Shown: piece by piece, positions 8,264 through 16,445 of the stretch
How positions within the stretch are numbered: position 1 is the first letter of the stretch
How the letters are laid out: every line of letters begins with the position of its first letter
Assembly: GCA_050998805.1 (NCBI GenBank)
Contig: JBPCPV010000018.1
Coordinates: 1 to 64,000 of the forward strand
Direction: 5' to 3'
DNA length: 64,000 bases
Origin: JAICKM01 sp050998805
GTDB taxonomy: Bacteria; Chloroflexota; Chloroflexia; QHBQ01; JAICKM01
Made by a program: the position numbers and the translations under genes
The notes under the pieces: model-generated
What the model was told of the DNA's origin: nothing
Database searches by the model: none
The model's input: the letters and a program-made list of their open reading frames with translations, nothing else

Positions 8264-8342
8264 GCGTAGCACGTAGTGAGTAGTGCGTAAAGGCGTCCAC
8301 ACACCGATTTACGCACTACGTACCACGCACTACTCACTACGC
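8264..8342. repeat. Inverted pair of heptanucleotide tracts after thrS
   Basis: The left arm has units GCGTAGC, ACGTAGT, GAGTAGT, GCGTAAA (8264-8291). The right arm, read on the minus strand, has GCGTAGT, GAGTAGT, GCGTGGT, ACGTAGT, GCGTAAA (8342 to 8308). The arms are separated by 16 nt and could pair in RNA. The right arm contains the thrS stop codon. Confidence 0.75.
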
Positions 8343-10136
8343 CTTACTCGCCACCTCGCCAGCCATGCGCTTGACCAGTTCGGCGAGGGGTTGCGCGCCG
8401 AGGTCTTCGCCGCTGCGTAGGCGGACGCTGACCGCGCCTGCCTGCATCTCCTTGTCGCCGATGATCAACATGTAGGGCACCTTCTGCATCTGGGCCTGGC
8501 GGATCTTCGCGCCCATCCGGTCTTTGCCGTCGTCCACCTCGGCGCGAAGCCCGGCTGCCCGCAACTGCTCCAAGACCGACTGCGCGTACTCGCTGTGCTT
8601 CACGTCGGAGATCGGGATGATCACTGCCTGCACGGGACTCAGCCAGAGCGGGAAGGCACCGCCATAGTGCTCGATCAGGCAGCCGAAGAACCGCTCCATC
8701 GAGCCGAGCAGCGCGCGGTGGATCATGTAGGGGCGATGCGGCTGGCCGTCCTCGCCGACGAACGTCATGCCGAAGCGTTCGGGCATGTTGAAGTCGAACT
8801 GGATCGTCGTGCATTGCCATGCGCGGCCGAGGCTGTCCTTGATCTTCATGTCGATCTTCGGGCCGTAGAACGCGCCGCCGCCCTCGTCCACCTCGAACGG
8901 CAAGCCCCGCTCTTGGAGCGCCGATCTGAGCGCATCTTCCGCATCAGCCCACTGCTCCGGGTCGCCGACCGCTTTATCGGGGCGCGTCGAAAGATATATC
9001 TCGTACTCGTTGAAGCCGAACGTCCGCAGCACCTCGAGCGTGAAGTCCACCACACGGAGTATCTCGTCGTGCATCTGGTCGGGGCGGCAGAAGATGTGGG
9101 CGTCGTCCTGCGTGAAGCCGCGCACCCGCAGCAGGCCGTGGAGCACGCCGGAGCGCTCGTATCGGTAGACCGTGCCGAGTTCGGCCCAGCGCAGGGGCAG
9201 CTCGCGGTACGACCGTCGTTTATTCATGTACATCATGATGTGGAACGGGCAGTTCATCGGCTTGATGTAGAACTCCTGGTTGTCCATTTCGATGGCGGGG
9301 TACATGTTCTCCTTGAAGAAGCCGAGGTGGCCGCTCGTCTCCCAGAGCCAGGCGCGGCCGATGTGCGGCGAGAAGACGATGTCGTAGCCGCCCTTGAGGT
9401 GGGCGTCGCGCCAGTAGTTCTCCGCCGTCACGCGCATGATACCGCCCTTCGGGTGCCAGTAGATCAGCCCGGCTCCGGCCTCTTCGTGGATAGAGAAAAG
9501 GTCGAGTTCGCGGCCCAGCTTGCGGTGGTCGCGCCGCGCGGCTTCCTCCATCTTATGCACATAGGTGGCCAAGTCTTCAGGACTGCGCCAGGCCGTGCCG
9601 TAGATCCGCTGGAGCATCGGGCGCTTTTCGTCGCCGCGCCAGTAGGCTCCGGCGATGTTCATCAGCTTGTACTCGCCGACTTCTCCCGTGCCGGGCACAT
9701 GCGGCCCCCGGCAGAGGTCGCGGAAGCCGCCGTGCTTATACGTCGAAATCGTCGCGTCTTCCGGCAGCCCCTCGATCAGCTCGACTTTGTACGGCTGGTC
9801 CTTGAACATCTCCAGTGCCTCCGCCCGGCTGACCTCGGCGTATTCGTAGGAATAGTTCGCCGCCTGGTCCTCAGCCATCAGCTTCTCGATCTGCTCGAGG
9901 TCTTCGGGCGCGAGCGCACGTGGCAGGTCGAAGTCGTAGTAGAAGCCGTCTTCGATAGCCGGGCCGATGGCGAACTTGGCCTCTGGGAAGATTTTCAGCA
10001 CCGCTCCGGCCATCAGGTGGGCCGCCGAGTGGCGCATCCGCGCCAGATATGCCTCCTCGGACTCGTTGTCGTCCACGGCGAAGGGATGCGGCGCATAATC
10101 CACTTCGCTCTCTTTATCAATGCCCATGTGGCTCAT
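8337..10136 (-). CDS. thrS: Threonyl-tRNA synthetase lacking the TGS domain
   Basis: A 599-residue class II synthetase that charges tRNA-Thr. It starts directly with the editing domain (MRHSAAHLMAGAV, later DLCRGPHVPGTGE) and then the catalytic core. Zinc ligands are Cys in MNCPFH, His in QDDAHIFC and His in IHRALLGSMERF. The C-terminal anticodon domain ends in GAVSVRLRSGEDLG. The N-terminal TGS domain of the common form (about 640 residues) is absent. ATG 10136 follows GAAGGAGA at 10143-10150 (minus strand); further upstream the frame lies inside the T-box leader. The stop codon sits in a heptanucleotide repeat. Confidence 0.95.
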   Translation of the reverse strand: MSHMGIDKESEVDYAPHPFAVDDNESEEAYLARMRHSAAHLMAGAVLKIFPEAKFAIGPAIEDGFYYDFDLPRALAPEDLEQIEKLMAEDQAANYSYEYAEVSRAEALEMFKDQPYKVELIEGLPEDATISTYKHGGFRDLCRGPHVPGTGEVGEYKLMNIAGAYWRGDEKRPMLQRIYGTAWRSPEDLATYVHKMEEAARRDHRKLGRELDLFSIHEEAGAGLIYWHPKGGIMRVTAENYWRDAHLKGGYDIVFSPHIGRAWLWETSGHLGFFKENMYPAIEMDNQEFYIKPMNCPFHIMMYMNKRRSYRELPLRWAELGTVYRYERSGVLHGLLRVRGFTQDDAHIFCRPDQMHDEILRVVDFTLEVLRTFGFNEYEIYLSTRPDKAVGDPEQWADAEDALRSALQERGLPFEVDEGGGAFYGPKIDMKIKDSLGRAWQCTTIQFDFNMPERFGMTFVGEDGQPHRPYMIHRALLGSMERFFGCLIEHYGGAFPLWLSPVQAVIIPISDVKHSEYAQSVLEQLRAAGLRAEVDDGKDRMGAKIRQAQMQKVPYMLIIGDKEMQAGAVSVRLRSGEDLGAQPLAELVKRMAGEVASKA

Positions 10137-10431
10137 AGTATGTCTCCTTCTGCACACATAAAAACCCCTCGCCCAAACAACGGGACGAGAGGCAATGCTC
10201 ACGCGGTTCCACCCGATTTCCTGTCGCCGAGGTATGCCGGGACAGCTCATCGTGGCGGGTAACGGGGCCGGCCGTCTCAGGCTAGTGGCGGCATGGTACC
10301 GCGTTCGCCGGGCTGCTCACAGGCGGTATTCGGGTGGGGGTTGGCGGCCCGGCTCTCAGCCGTTGGTCGGGCCTCTCTGCTGCGCCATCCACACTACTCG
10401 TCCTGCTCGCTGCATTTCGCTGTATCTCACT
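10137..10431 (-). promoter_or_regulatory. T-box riboswitch controlling thrS, specifier ACC
   Basis: A leader of about 295 nt on the minus strand with the hallmarks of a T-box. Stem I elements GACGAGTAG and GCAGAGAGGCC are followed by the specifier region GAATACCGCCTGTGAGC, which places ACC, a threonine codon, at 10327-10325. The conserved T-box GGGTGGAACCGCG is at 10214-10202, and a rho-independent terminator follows. Uncharged tRNA-Thr should pair with ACC and the T-box bulge, prevent terminator formation and let thrS be read. The specifier identity matches the downstream gene, which is strong independent support. Confidence 0.9.
10160..10192 (-). terminator. T-box regulated terminator
   Basis: Minus strand: CCTCTCGTCCC, a short loop, GGGCGAGGGG, then TTTTT. 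About 10 pairs form with one bulged T. Its 5' strand immediately follows the conserved T-box sequence, as required for mutually exclusive antiterminator pairing. Confidence 0.85.
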
Positions 10432-10437
10432 GCCTCT

Positions 10438-10466
10438 ATTATAGCCAGGCCCGCGCCCACTGTCAA
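10438..10466 (-). promoter_or_regulatory. Consensus promoter of the thrS T-box leader
   Basis: Minus strand: TTGACA (10466 to 10461), 17 nt, TATAAT (10443 to 10438). Both boxes are perfect. Predicted start is the A at 10431. Confidence 0.85.
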
Positions 10467-10493
10467 GGGCCAAAAGGCCGATATTTACGACCA

Positions 10494-10514
10494 ACGCACT
10501 ATGCGCTACGTACG
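10494..10514. repeat. Short heptanucleotide tract at the end of the CCA-adding gene
   Basis: Three 7-nt units (ACGCACT, ATGCGCT, ACGTACG) of the same family as 8264-8342. The cca stop codon and its last residues VRSA are encoded within it. Confidence 0.5.
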
Positions 10515-11740
10515 AATTGCCCCACTGTCTCCACCTCATCCTCCCGACTGCTCACCCGGCCCTCCAGGCGGGCGGTGAGGAGAGCGGCGAGGATCTCGCG
10601 GTATCGGGGGCCGGGCGGGATGCCCATCTCGCGCAGGTCGTCGCCGGTCAGCAGCGGCCTGACGTGCTGCCACTCCTCGCGGTAGCGCGCGATAACGCCT
10701 GCGACGGGCGCGGATGCTAGGCAGCGGTAGAGGTCGAGAACGCGGTCGCTGACCGGGCGGAGGAGGGCAACGGCTTCTGCTGGACCGGCATCGGGCATCT
10801 GGGGGGCTACGGCATCGAGGGCGGCCAGTTCCGCGACCGGACGGGGGTCGAGGCCGAGGCGGGCGACGATGCGGGCGCGTGCCTCCGGCGGCAGTCGGTA
10901 GACGAGGAGCGCGAGGCGCAGCGCGGGGTCGGCCGTGCAGGCGAAGGCATCGCGCGTGGAGGTGTCCCAGGTGAGCGCGGGCTCCACTGCCGCGAGCGCG
11001 CCTAGCTGCTGCAAGAGGACGAGTGCCGGGGCGGGTGTGGCCTCTGCGAGCGTGCGTAGCAGCTCCTGATGCAGGCGGGCAGGCGTCAGCAGGGCGACCA
11101 TCCCGGCGGCCAGCGCGTCGACGATGAGCACCGCGGTGCCCGGCTCGATCTCGAAGGCGAAGCGGGCTGCGTAGCGGGCTGCGCGGAAGATGCGCGTCGG
11201 GTCGTCGCGGAAACTGCCGCGGTGCAACGCACGGATGCGGCCCGCCTCCAGGTCAGCCATGCCGCCGTGCGGGTCGAGCAGGTCGCCCTCCCGGACCGGC
11301 AGAGCCATCGCGTTGATCGTGAAGTCGCGCCGCGCAAGGTCGGCTGCGATGTCGGCTGCCTCGACCTGCGGCAGCCGGCCGGGTGCCGGGTAGACCTCGC
11401 GGCGGGCGGTGACGAAATCGAGAGCGGGCTTGGCGGGCGGCGGCGGCGCGAACTCGCCGTGGAGGGCGAGGGTGGCAGTGCCGAACGTCGTGTGGCGCGT
11501 GATCGGCAAGGCGTAGCGCGCGGCGATCTGCTCCGCGAGGGCGATGGCGGAGCCTTCCACGACGAGGTCGAGATCGAGCGCGGGGCTGCCGAGCGCGAGG
11601 TCGCGCACCGCCCCGCCCACCAGGTAGACCGGCGTGCCCCGCGCCCTTACCTCGGCGGCAACCTCGCGCACGAGGTCCGCCAGGCCCGGTGGCAGCCCGG
11701 CGTAGAAGTGTGCGCGTAGGAGGTTGGGATCTGTGATCAT
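10499..11740 (-). CDS. cca: CCA-adding tRNA nucleotidyltransferase / poly(A) polymerase family
   Basis: A 413-residue class II nucleotidyltransferase that adds or repairs the tRNA 3' CCA end. The N-terminal head has YLVGGAVRDLALG and DLDLVVEG, whose carboxylates bind metal. ARRDFTINAMAL is the neck flexible motif, and DDPTRIFRAARYAARF binds the incoming nucleotide. No HD domain is evident, and the C-terminal half is helical and Ala/Leu-rich. ATG 11740 is 3 nt from the transcription start predicted from the divergent promoter. CCA-adding versus poly(A)-adding activity cannot be told from sequence alone. It lies just upstream of the thrS promoter. Confidence 0.88.
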   Translation of the reverse strand: MITDPNLLRAHFYAGLPPGLADLVREVAAEVRARGTPVYLVGGAVRDLALGSPALDLDLVVEGSAIALAEQIAARYALPITRHTTFGTATLALHGEFAPPPPAKPALDFVTARREVYPAPGRLPQVEAADIAADLARRDFTINAMALPVREGDLLDPHGGMADLEAGRIRALHRGSFRDDPTRIFRAARYAARFAFEIEPGTAVLIVDALAAGMVALLTPARLHQELLRTLAEATPAPALVLLQQLGALAAVEPALTWDTSTRDAFACTADPALRLALLVYRLPPEARARIVARLGLDPRPVAELAALDAVAPQMPDAGPAEAVALLRPVSDRVLDLYRCLASAPVAGVIARYREEWQHVRPLLTGDDLREMGIPPGPRYREILAALLTARLEGRVSSREDEVETVGQFVRSA

Positions 11741-11749
11741 CTCGCCACA

Positions 11750-11778
11750 GTCATAACACGCGGTGGAGGAAGCGTCAA
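11750..11778 (-). promoter_or_regulatory. Promoter of the CCA-adding enzyme gene
   Basis: Minus strand: TTGACG (11778 to 11773), 17 nt, TATGAC (11755 to 11750), with TG one base before the -10. Predicted start near 11743, leaving about 3 nt before the ATG. It is back-to-back with the S41 protease promoter; the two -35 boxes are 5 bp apart. Confidence 0.6.
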
Positions 11779-11783
11779 GTCAT

Positions 11784-11812
11784 TTGACGCGGGGCAAGGC
11801 GTCGCTTATACT
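11784..11812 (+). promoter_or_regulatory. Promoter of the S41 protease gene
   Basis: TTGACG (11784-11789), 17-nt spacer, TATACT (11807-11812). Predicted start near 11819. Confidence 0.72.
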
Positions 11813-11852
11813 TAGGCGACGTTTACCTAACTCGATAAAGGAGCCTTTTCAG

Positions 11853-13325
11853 ATGAACGACACACGCGGCAAGACCGTACTCAGCCTGGTGGCGGTGCTC
11901 GCGCTGCTTTTCGCTTTCAGCCTCGGCGCTCTCAGCACCTATGTCCTCGTGGACCGTACCGCCAACAACCAAAGCGGGCCTACGGCGGTGGTCGTCAGTG
12001 CGCCGACAGTCCCGCCCGCCGCCCGCTCAACTGCGGTCGTCGGCAATTCACAGACGCCCGCGCCACCCCAGCCCGCATCCACGTTCACGCCGCCGGCGGA
12101 CCTGAATTCGCAGATGCAGAACTTCTACGCGGTGCTTGATCTGATGCAGAAGGAGTCGTACTACCGGCCGCTCGACCGACAGAAGCTGATCTACGGTGCT
12201 ATCGCCGGCATGATGCACGCCGCCGGCGACGACTATACCCGCTTCGAGACGCCCGACCAGAACGCGGTCACCACGAGCCAGATGCAGGGAGAGAGCTTCG
12301 GCGGAGTCGGCCTCTACGTCGAGACGGTGAACAATCTGCCGACCGTCGCGGGGCCGATCCCGAACACTCCAGCTGCCCGCGCCGGGCTGCGCGCACATGA
12401 TGTTATCTACAGGGTGGATGGGCGCGATGTCACCGCTCTGCCGCTCGACGAGCTTGTGCAGCTGATACGTGGGCAGGAGGGCACGAAGGTCCGGCTGACC
12501 ATATTGCGGGGACAAGATCCGCCGTTCGACGTGGACCTGACCCGGGCGATCATCAATGTGCCGCAGGTTGCTACCTTAGTCCGGCCCGACGGCATCGCGG
12601 TGCTGACCGTGAGCATCTTCGGCGAGCAGACGAGCGCGCAGCTCGACGCGGGCATCAAACAGGCGCACGACGCACACGCGAAGGGCATCATCCTCGACCT
12701 GCGGAACAACGGCGGCGGCTTCGTGACCGATGCCCAGAAGATGATCGGCAGCTTCGTCTCCCCTGAGATGGGCAAGAAATACGGCGATGTGGCTCTCTAC
12801 TACTCACTCTCCCGCGACGGCACGCAGCTCGACCCGCAGAAGATAGTTCGCCAGGGAGAGAGCGAGTACACGCTGCCGCTCGTGGTGCTCGTGAACGGCG
12901 GCACCGCCAGCGCGTCTGAGATCACCGCGGGCGCGCTGGTGGACTATGGGCGCACGATACTGATCGGCGAGCAGACCTTCGGCAAAGGCTCCGTGCAGAA
13001 CGTCCACGACCTGCCCGACGGCTCGAGCGCGCGGATCACCATCGCCCACTGGCTGTCGCCTGCCAAGCGCGACATCAACCCCCGCCCGACTCCGACCGCA
13101 GTGCCGAGCGCGACGCCGACGCCGCTGCCGACGCTGACCGCGACGCCGCTCGTCACCTCGACGCCTCTGCCGCCGAACGCGACCCCGCCCGCGCCGACGC
13201 CGACGATCAACCGCGACCGGGGCATCACGCCGGACATCGAAATCTTCCTCACCGAGGACGACTTCGCCCACGGGCGCGATCCGCAGCTAGACCGGGCGGT
13301 GCAGTACGTCCTCACGGGAAAGTAG
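11853..13325 (+). CDS. S41 family carboxy-terminal processing protease
   Basis: A 490-residue envelope protease (CtpA/CtpB type). An N-terminal membrane anchor (about residues 8-30) is followed by a Pro/Thr-rich stretch. A PDZ domain begins near GVGLYVETVNNLP. The catalytic domain has GIILDLRNNGGGF, the Ser motif NGGTASASEI and the Lys motif EQTFGKGSVQ, giving the Ser-Lys dyad. A second Pro/Thr linker of about 55 residues interrupts the protein before the family-typical end GITPDIEI. ATG 11853 is preceded by AAAGGAGCC and starts the anchor; codons upstream overlap the promoter. Confidence 0.92.
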   Translation: MNDTRGKTVLSLVAVLALLFAFSLGALSTYVLVDRTANNQSGPTAVVVSAPTVPPAARSTAVVGNSQTPAPPQPASTFTPPADLNSQMQNFYAVLDLMQKESYYRPLDRQKLIYGAIAGMMHAAGDDYTRFETPDQNAVTTSQMQGESFGGVGLYVETVNNLPTVAGPIPNTPAARAGLRAHDVIYRVDGRDVTALPLDELVQLIRGQEGTKVRLTILRGQDPPFDVDLTRAIINVPQVATLVRPDGIAVLTVSIFGEQTSAQLDAGIKQAHDAHAKGIILDLRNNGGGFVTDAQKMIGSFVSPEMGKKYGDVALYYSLSRDGTQLDPQKIVRQGESEYTLPLVVLVNGGTASASEITAGALVDYGRTILIGEQTFGKGSVQNVHDLPDGSSARITIAHWLSPAKRDINPRPTPTAVPSATPTPLPTLTATPLVTSTPLPPNATPPAPTPTINRDRGITPDIEIFLTEDDFAHGRDPQLDRAVQYVLTGK

Positions 13326-13330
13326 GCAGC

Positions 13331-14173
13331 CTAGCCCCGCACGGCTCGGCGCGCCAGCAAGCCGTGGCGGGGCGCGAACAGGTATGACGCGCCGAAGACC
13401 AAAGTCACCAGCAGGACGATTGTGCCGCCAGCCGCGTAGTTCGCATGGTAGGAGAGGAGCAGGCCGCCGGCCCCGGCCAGCACGCCGAAGGTCGCGCTGA
13501 TCGCCATCATCACCACGAGGCGGTCGGTCCAGAGGCGGGCGGCTGCCGCCGGCGTGACCAGCATGGCGACTACCAGGATGTTGCCCACGGCCTGCAACGA
13601 GACGATGATCGTGAGCGCGATGCCGAGCAGTAGGGCGAGATCGAGCACGGCGACCGGCAGGCCCATAGCCTCGGCCATTTCGCGGTCGAAGGCGATAAGT
13701 GTCAGCTCTTTGTGGAAGAAGGCCAGCCCGCCGAGGACAAGCACAGCCACGCCCCCGCTCACCAGCAAGTCGGTCGTGGAGACGCCGAGGACTTGACCCA
13801 CCAGGAAGTCGGCGAGGTTCGCGGTGAAGGTCTTGACCTGGGAGATGAGGACGACGCCGAGCGCGAACGCCCCGGTGAAGAGCACGCCTATCGCGCTGTC
13901 CTCGGAGACGCGCCGTGAGCGGGCAAGGCCGCCGATCGCGAAGACGGTGATCGCGCCGACCGCCAGCGCACCTATCACCAGGTTGATGTTCAGCAGGAAA
14001 GCGATCACCACGCCAGGGAAGATCGCGTGAGACAGGGCGTCGCCGAGGAAGGCCATGCCCCGGAGCACGACGTAGGCCCCGATCACCCCGCAGGTGAGGC
14101 CCATCAGCACGACCTCGAGCAGCGCGCGCTGCATGAAAGTGAATTGCAGGGGGTCGGTGAACCAGGCGATCAT
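13331..14173 (-). CDS. znuB: Metal ABC transporter permease, ABC-3 family
   Basis: A 280-residue membrane protein with about eight spans, forming the channel of a zinc or manganese importer. MQRALLEVVLMGLTCGVIGAYVV at the N-terminus and GMAFLGDALSHAIFPGVV are typical of the ZnuB/MntB/TroC family. ATG 14173 overlaps the ATPase stop by 4 nt (ATGA), fixing the start although the frame is open upstream. It is the last gene of the zur-znuA-znuC-znuB operon and is convergent with the S41 protease across a 5-nt gap. The zinc assignment rests on the Zur-like regulator and the His-rich ATPase tail. Confidence 0.88.
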   Translation of the reverse strand: MIAWFTDPLQFTFMQRALLEVVLMGLTCGVIGAYVVLRGMAFLGDALSHAIFPGVVIAFLLNINLVIGALAVGAITVFAIGGLARSRRVSEDSAIGVLFTGAFALGVVLISQVKTFTANLADFLVGQVLGVSTTDLLVSGGVAVLVLGGLAFFHKELTLIAFDREMAEAMGLPVAVLDLALLLGIALTIIVSLQAVGNILVVAMLVTPAAAARLWTDRLVVMMAISATFGVLAGAGGLLLSYHANYAAGGTIVLLVTLVFGASYLFAPRHGLLARRAVRG

Positions 14174-15051
14174 AGATCCTCCTTGTCGCGGCAGAGCGGG
14201 TCGTTCGCCGGCTGGTGGCTGTGGGTGTGGGAGTGGGAGTGGGAGTGCGGATGGGTGTGGCCGCCGCCTTGCCCATGCTCGTCGGGGACGATCAGCTGCG
14301 CGGGGCCGTGGCCGTCGCCGGGTTCGGGCACCACGAGCGTCTGCCCGCCGTAGGTTTGGCGGAGCATCTCGGTCGTCAGCACCTCGGCGGGCGGGCCGTA
14401 GCATATGATGGCGTGGTTCACCAGCACGACGCGGTCGCACCAGTCGGCGGCGAGCTCGAGGTCGTGGGTCGCCATCATCACGGTGTGGCCGACAGCGCAC
14501 TGCTCGCGCAACAGGCCGCCGATCACGTCCTGGCTCGACACATCCACGCCGTTCAACGGCTCATCGAGCATCAGCAGGTCGCCCTGCTGGACGAGCGCGC
14601 GCGCCAGGAAGACGCGCTGCTGCTGTCCACCCGAAAGCCTGCTGATCTGCCGCCCCGCGAAGTCCTGCATCCCGACCTGGGCTAGAGCCTCGTGGGCCAG
14701 CCGCACATCTTCGGGGCCGGGCCGCCGCCCCCAGCCGAGGCAGGCGGTGCGCCCCATCAGCGCAACGTCGCTCACGGTCACCGGGAACTCCCAGTTGACC
14801 GCCTCGCGCTGGGGCACGTAGCCGATTGATTTGCGGGCCTCGCTACTCATGCCTGGATGCCCGGCCACCCGGATGGTGCCGGCGCGCGGCCGCAGGATCC
14901 CGCAGATCGTCTTGATCAGCGTGGACTTGCCGGCCCCGTTCGGCCCGATCACTCCCACGATATGGCCCCAATCAATCGTCAGGTTCACGTCTTCGAGGAT
15001 CGGCTCGGCGTCATAGCCGACCGTCACTCCACGCATCTCAACTGCACTCAT
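14170..15051 (-). CDS. znuC: Metal ABC transporter ATPase with histidine-rich tail
   Basis: A 293-residue ATP-binding subunit. Walker A is GPNGAGKST, the signature is LSGGQQQRVF, Walker B is LLMLDEPLNGVD, and the switch His lies in MMATHDLELA. The last about 30 residues alternate His with Ser or Thr (HTHPHSHSHSHTHSH), encoded by a 6-nt repeat. Such a tail can bind Zn2+ or Ni2+ and is unusual on the ATPase; in ZnuA-type proteins a His-rich loop is commoner. The gene overlaps both neighbours by 4 nt. Confidence 0.92.
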   Translation of the reverse strand: MSAVEMRGVTVGYDAEPILEDVNLTIDWGHIVGVIGPNGAGKSTLIKTICGILRPRAGTIRVAGHPGMSSEARKSIGYVPQREAVNWEFPVTVSDVALMGRTACLGWGRRPGPEDVRLAHEALAQVGMQDFAGRQISRLSGGQQQRVFLARALVQQGDLLMLDEPLNGVDVSSQDVIGGLLREQCAVGHTVMMATHDLELAADWCDRVVLVNHAIICYGPPAEVLTTEMLRQTYGGQTLVVPEPGDGHGPAQLIVPDEHGQGGGHTHPHSHSHSHTHSHQPANDPLCRDKEDL

Positions 15052-15959
15052 TTCAGCCCCCGCACAATGGTGTCCGTATCGTAGCGCATCATCCCCTCAT
15101 AGGTGTATGCGGGGCTGCCCGGTGGGCCGAGCGTGTCGCCGTAGAGGGTGTCCACCACGTTGACCCCGGCTTCGTTTGCGATAAGCTGCTCTATCTTTGG
15201 GTTGATCGATGTCTCCAGGAAGATCGCCCGCACATGCTGGGCGCGGATCTTCAGGATAAGGTCGCCAAGCTGCCTGGCCGACGGCTCGGCGCTGGCGTCG
15301 AGGCTCGGCACGACGGAGCCGACGTAGGTCAGCCCGTAGCGCCGGATGTAGTAGCCGAAGGCGTCGTGGTTGGTGACCATCTTGCGCTGATCAGGCGGGA
15401 TCGTGTTTATCTCGGCCTGGATCTCTGCGTCGAGCACGGCAAGCCGGGAAAGATAGGCGTCGGCGTTGGCGCGGTAAGCGGCGGCGTGCGCGGCGTCGGC
15501 CCCGATCAGCGCGTCGCGGATGTCGAGCGTCATTGTCATGGCGTTGGTCACGTCGAACCAGACGTGGGGGTCGCCCGCAGGCTCGTCTGCGGTGCCGGGC
15601 AGGGGCGAGATGCCGGCCGTGACGACGACCGGCGCGCGCCGCCCGCCCGCGTTGGCGATCACTTTGTCGAGCCAGCTATCGAGGCCGACGCCGTGCTTCA
15701 ACACGAGGTCGGCGCGGGCGATGCGCTGCACATCCTCGGGCTTCGGCTCGTAGCTGTGGGGGTCAACGTTCGCCTGTAGCAGCGAGATCACCTGCGCGTA
15801 GTCACCGGCGACGGCTTCGGTCATGGACCGGATCTGTGTCGTCGTCACGGTGACGTGGAGCTTGCCGGGGGCCTCGGTTGGTAGGGAGTTGCCGCCGTCG
15901 CAGGCCGCGAGGAGCGCCGTGAGCAGAGCCGCCGCGACCGAGGCCAGCCGGTGCCTCAC
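15048..15959 (-). CDS. znuA: Metal-binding lipoprotein of ABC importer (ZnuA/TroA type)
   Basis: A 303-residue solute-binding protein of cluster A-I. The lipobox LLAAC places a lipidated Cys near residue 19. Metal-ligand regions are visible: VDPHSYEPKPEDV, DPHVWFDVTNA and VTNHDAFGYYIRRYGL, supplying His residues, with a closing acidic ligand near the C-terminus. It captures Zn2+ or Mn2+ outside the membrane and passes it to the permease. There is no long His-rich loop, unlike classical ZnuA. It overlaps the zur gene and the ATPase gene by 4 nt each. Confidence 0.9.
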   Translation of the reverse strand: MRHRLASVAAALLTALLAACDGGNSLPTEAPGKLHVTVTTTQIRSMTEAVAGDYAQVISLLQANVDPHSYEPKPEDVQRIARADLVLKHGVGLDSWLDKVIANAGGRRAPVVVTAGISPLPGTADEPAGDPHVWFDVTNAMTMTLDIRDALIGADAAHAAAYRANADAYLSRLAVLDAEIQAEINTIPPDQRKMVTNHDAFGYYIRRYGLTYVGSVVPSLDASAEPSARQLGDLILKIRAQHVRAIFLETSINPKIEQLIANEAGVNVVDTLYGDTLGPPGSPAYTYEGMMRYDTDTIVRGLK

Positions 15960-16396
15960 TGCTCAGCTTGCCTACAGTTGGGGCAGAGGCCGTAGAGTTC
16001 CACGCGGTGGTCCTGCATCACGAAGCCCTGCCGCTCCGCCACGCCCGCGAGCAAGGTCTCGAGGTCGGCTTCCACGAAGTCGGCCACGGAGCTACAGCCG
16101 GAGCAGATCAGGTGGTGATGGTGGACGGGGGCGCAAGCCAGGTAGAGCGGCCCGCCGGTGGCGTCGGGGGTTTCCTGGATGCGCTGCACCAGCCCCAGCT
16201 CGGCAAGCAGGTCGAGGGTGCGGAAGACCGTCGCACGCCCGACTGCCGGCGGCTGTCCCTGCACCACCGCATAGATCTCGGCTGCGGTGAACGGCGCGCC
16301 CCGCCCGGCGATCTCTGCCAGCAGACGGCGGCGCGGTGCGGTCCGCTTGTAACCCCGCTCTTTAAGTTGCGTCAGCAATGTCGCTGGTTCAGCCAT
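15956..16396 (-). CDS. zur: Fur-family metalloregulator, probably Zur
   Basis: A 146-residue repressor with an N-terminal winged helix (GYKRTAPRRRLLAEI, then GRATVFRTLDLLAELGLV) and a C-terminal metal and dimer domain. VHHHHLICSGC and the closing CPNC form the structural zinc site and neighbouring sensor ligands. It is the first gene of the metal-uptake operon, so it probably represses its own operon when metal is plentiful. The start ATG 16396 follows GAGGGA. A 15-bp palindrome 15 nt upstream is the likely operator. Zur is favoured over Fur or Mur by the uptake genes it heads; this is inference. Confidence 0.88.
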   Translation of the reverse strand: MAEPATLLTQLKERGYKRTAPRRRLLAEIAGRGAPFTAAEIYAVVQGQPPAVGRATVFRTLDLLAELGLVQRIQETPDATGGPLYLACAPVHHHHLICSGCSSVADFVEADLETLLAGVAERQGFVMQDHRVELYGLCPNCRQAEQ

Positions 16397-16410
16397 TTTC
16401 CCTCGCTAAC

Positions 16411-16425
16411 TGATATGCTGTATCA
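16411..16425. promoter_or_regulatory. Candidate Zur operator between zur and a divergent small gene
   Basis: TGATATGCTGTATCA is a 7-1-7 imperfect palindrome (5 of 7 pairs), the geometry typical of Fur-family boxes. It lies 15 nt before the zur start and 20 nt before the divergent ATG at 16446, so one bound dimer could control both. Confidence 0.5.
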
Positions 16426-16445
16426 TTTGGAGGGGATTATAGCAG

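Noticed and set aside
8595..10262. A 555-codon open frame antisense to thrS, and similar long antisense frames at 395-1525, 3530-4528 and 21701-22852
   Set aside because: These are codon-bias shadows of strongly supported genes in high-GC DNA. Their translations are His/Arg/Asp-rich and lack recognisable motifs.
14215..14260. GTGGGA hexamers at the ATPase 3' end considered as a non-coding repeat
   Set aside because: They are in frame and encode the His-rich tail, and the downstream ATGA overlap confirms the frame.
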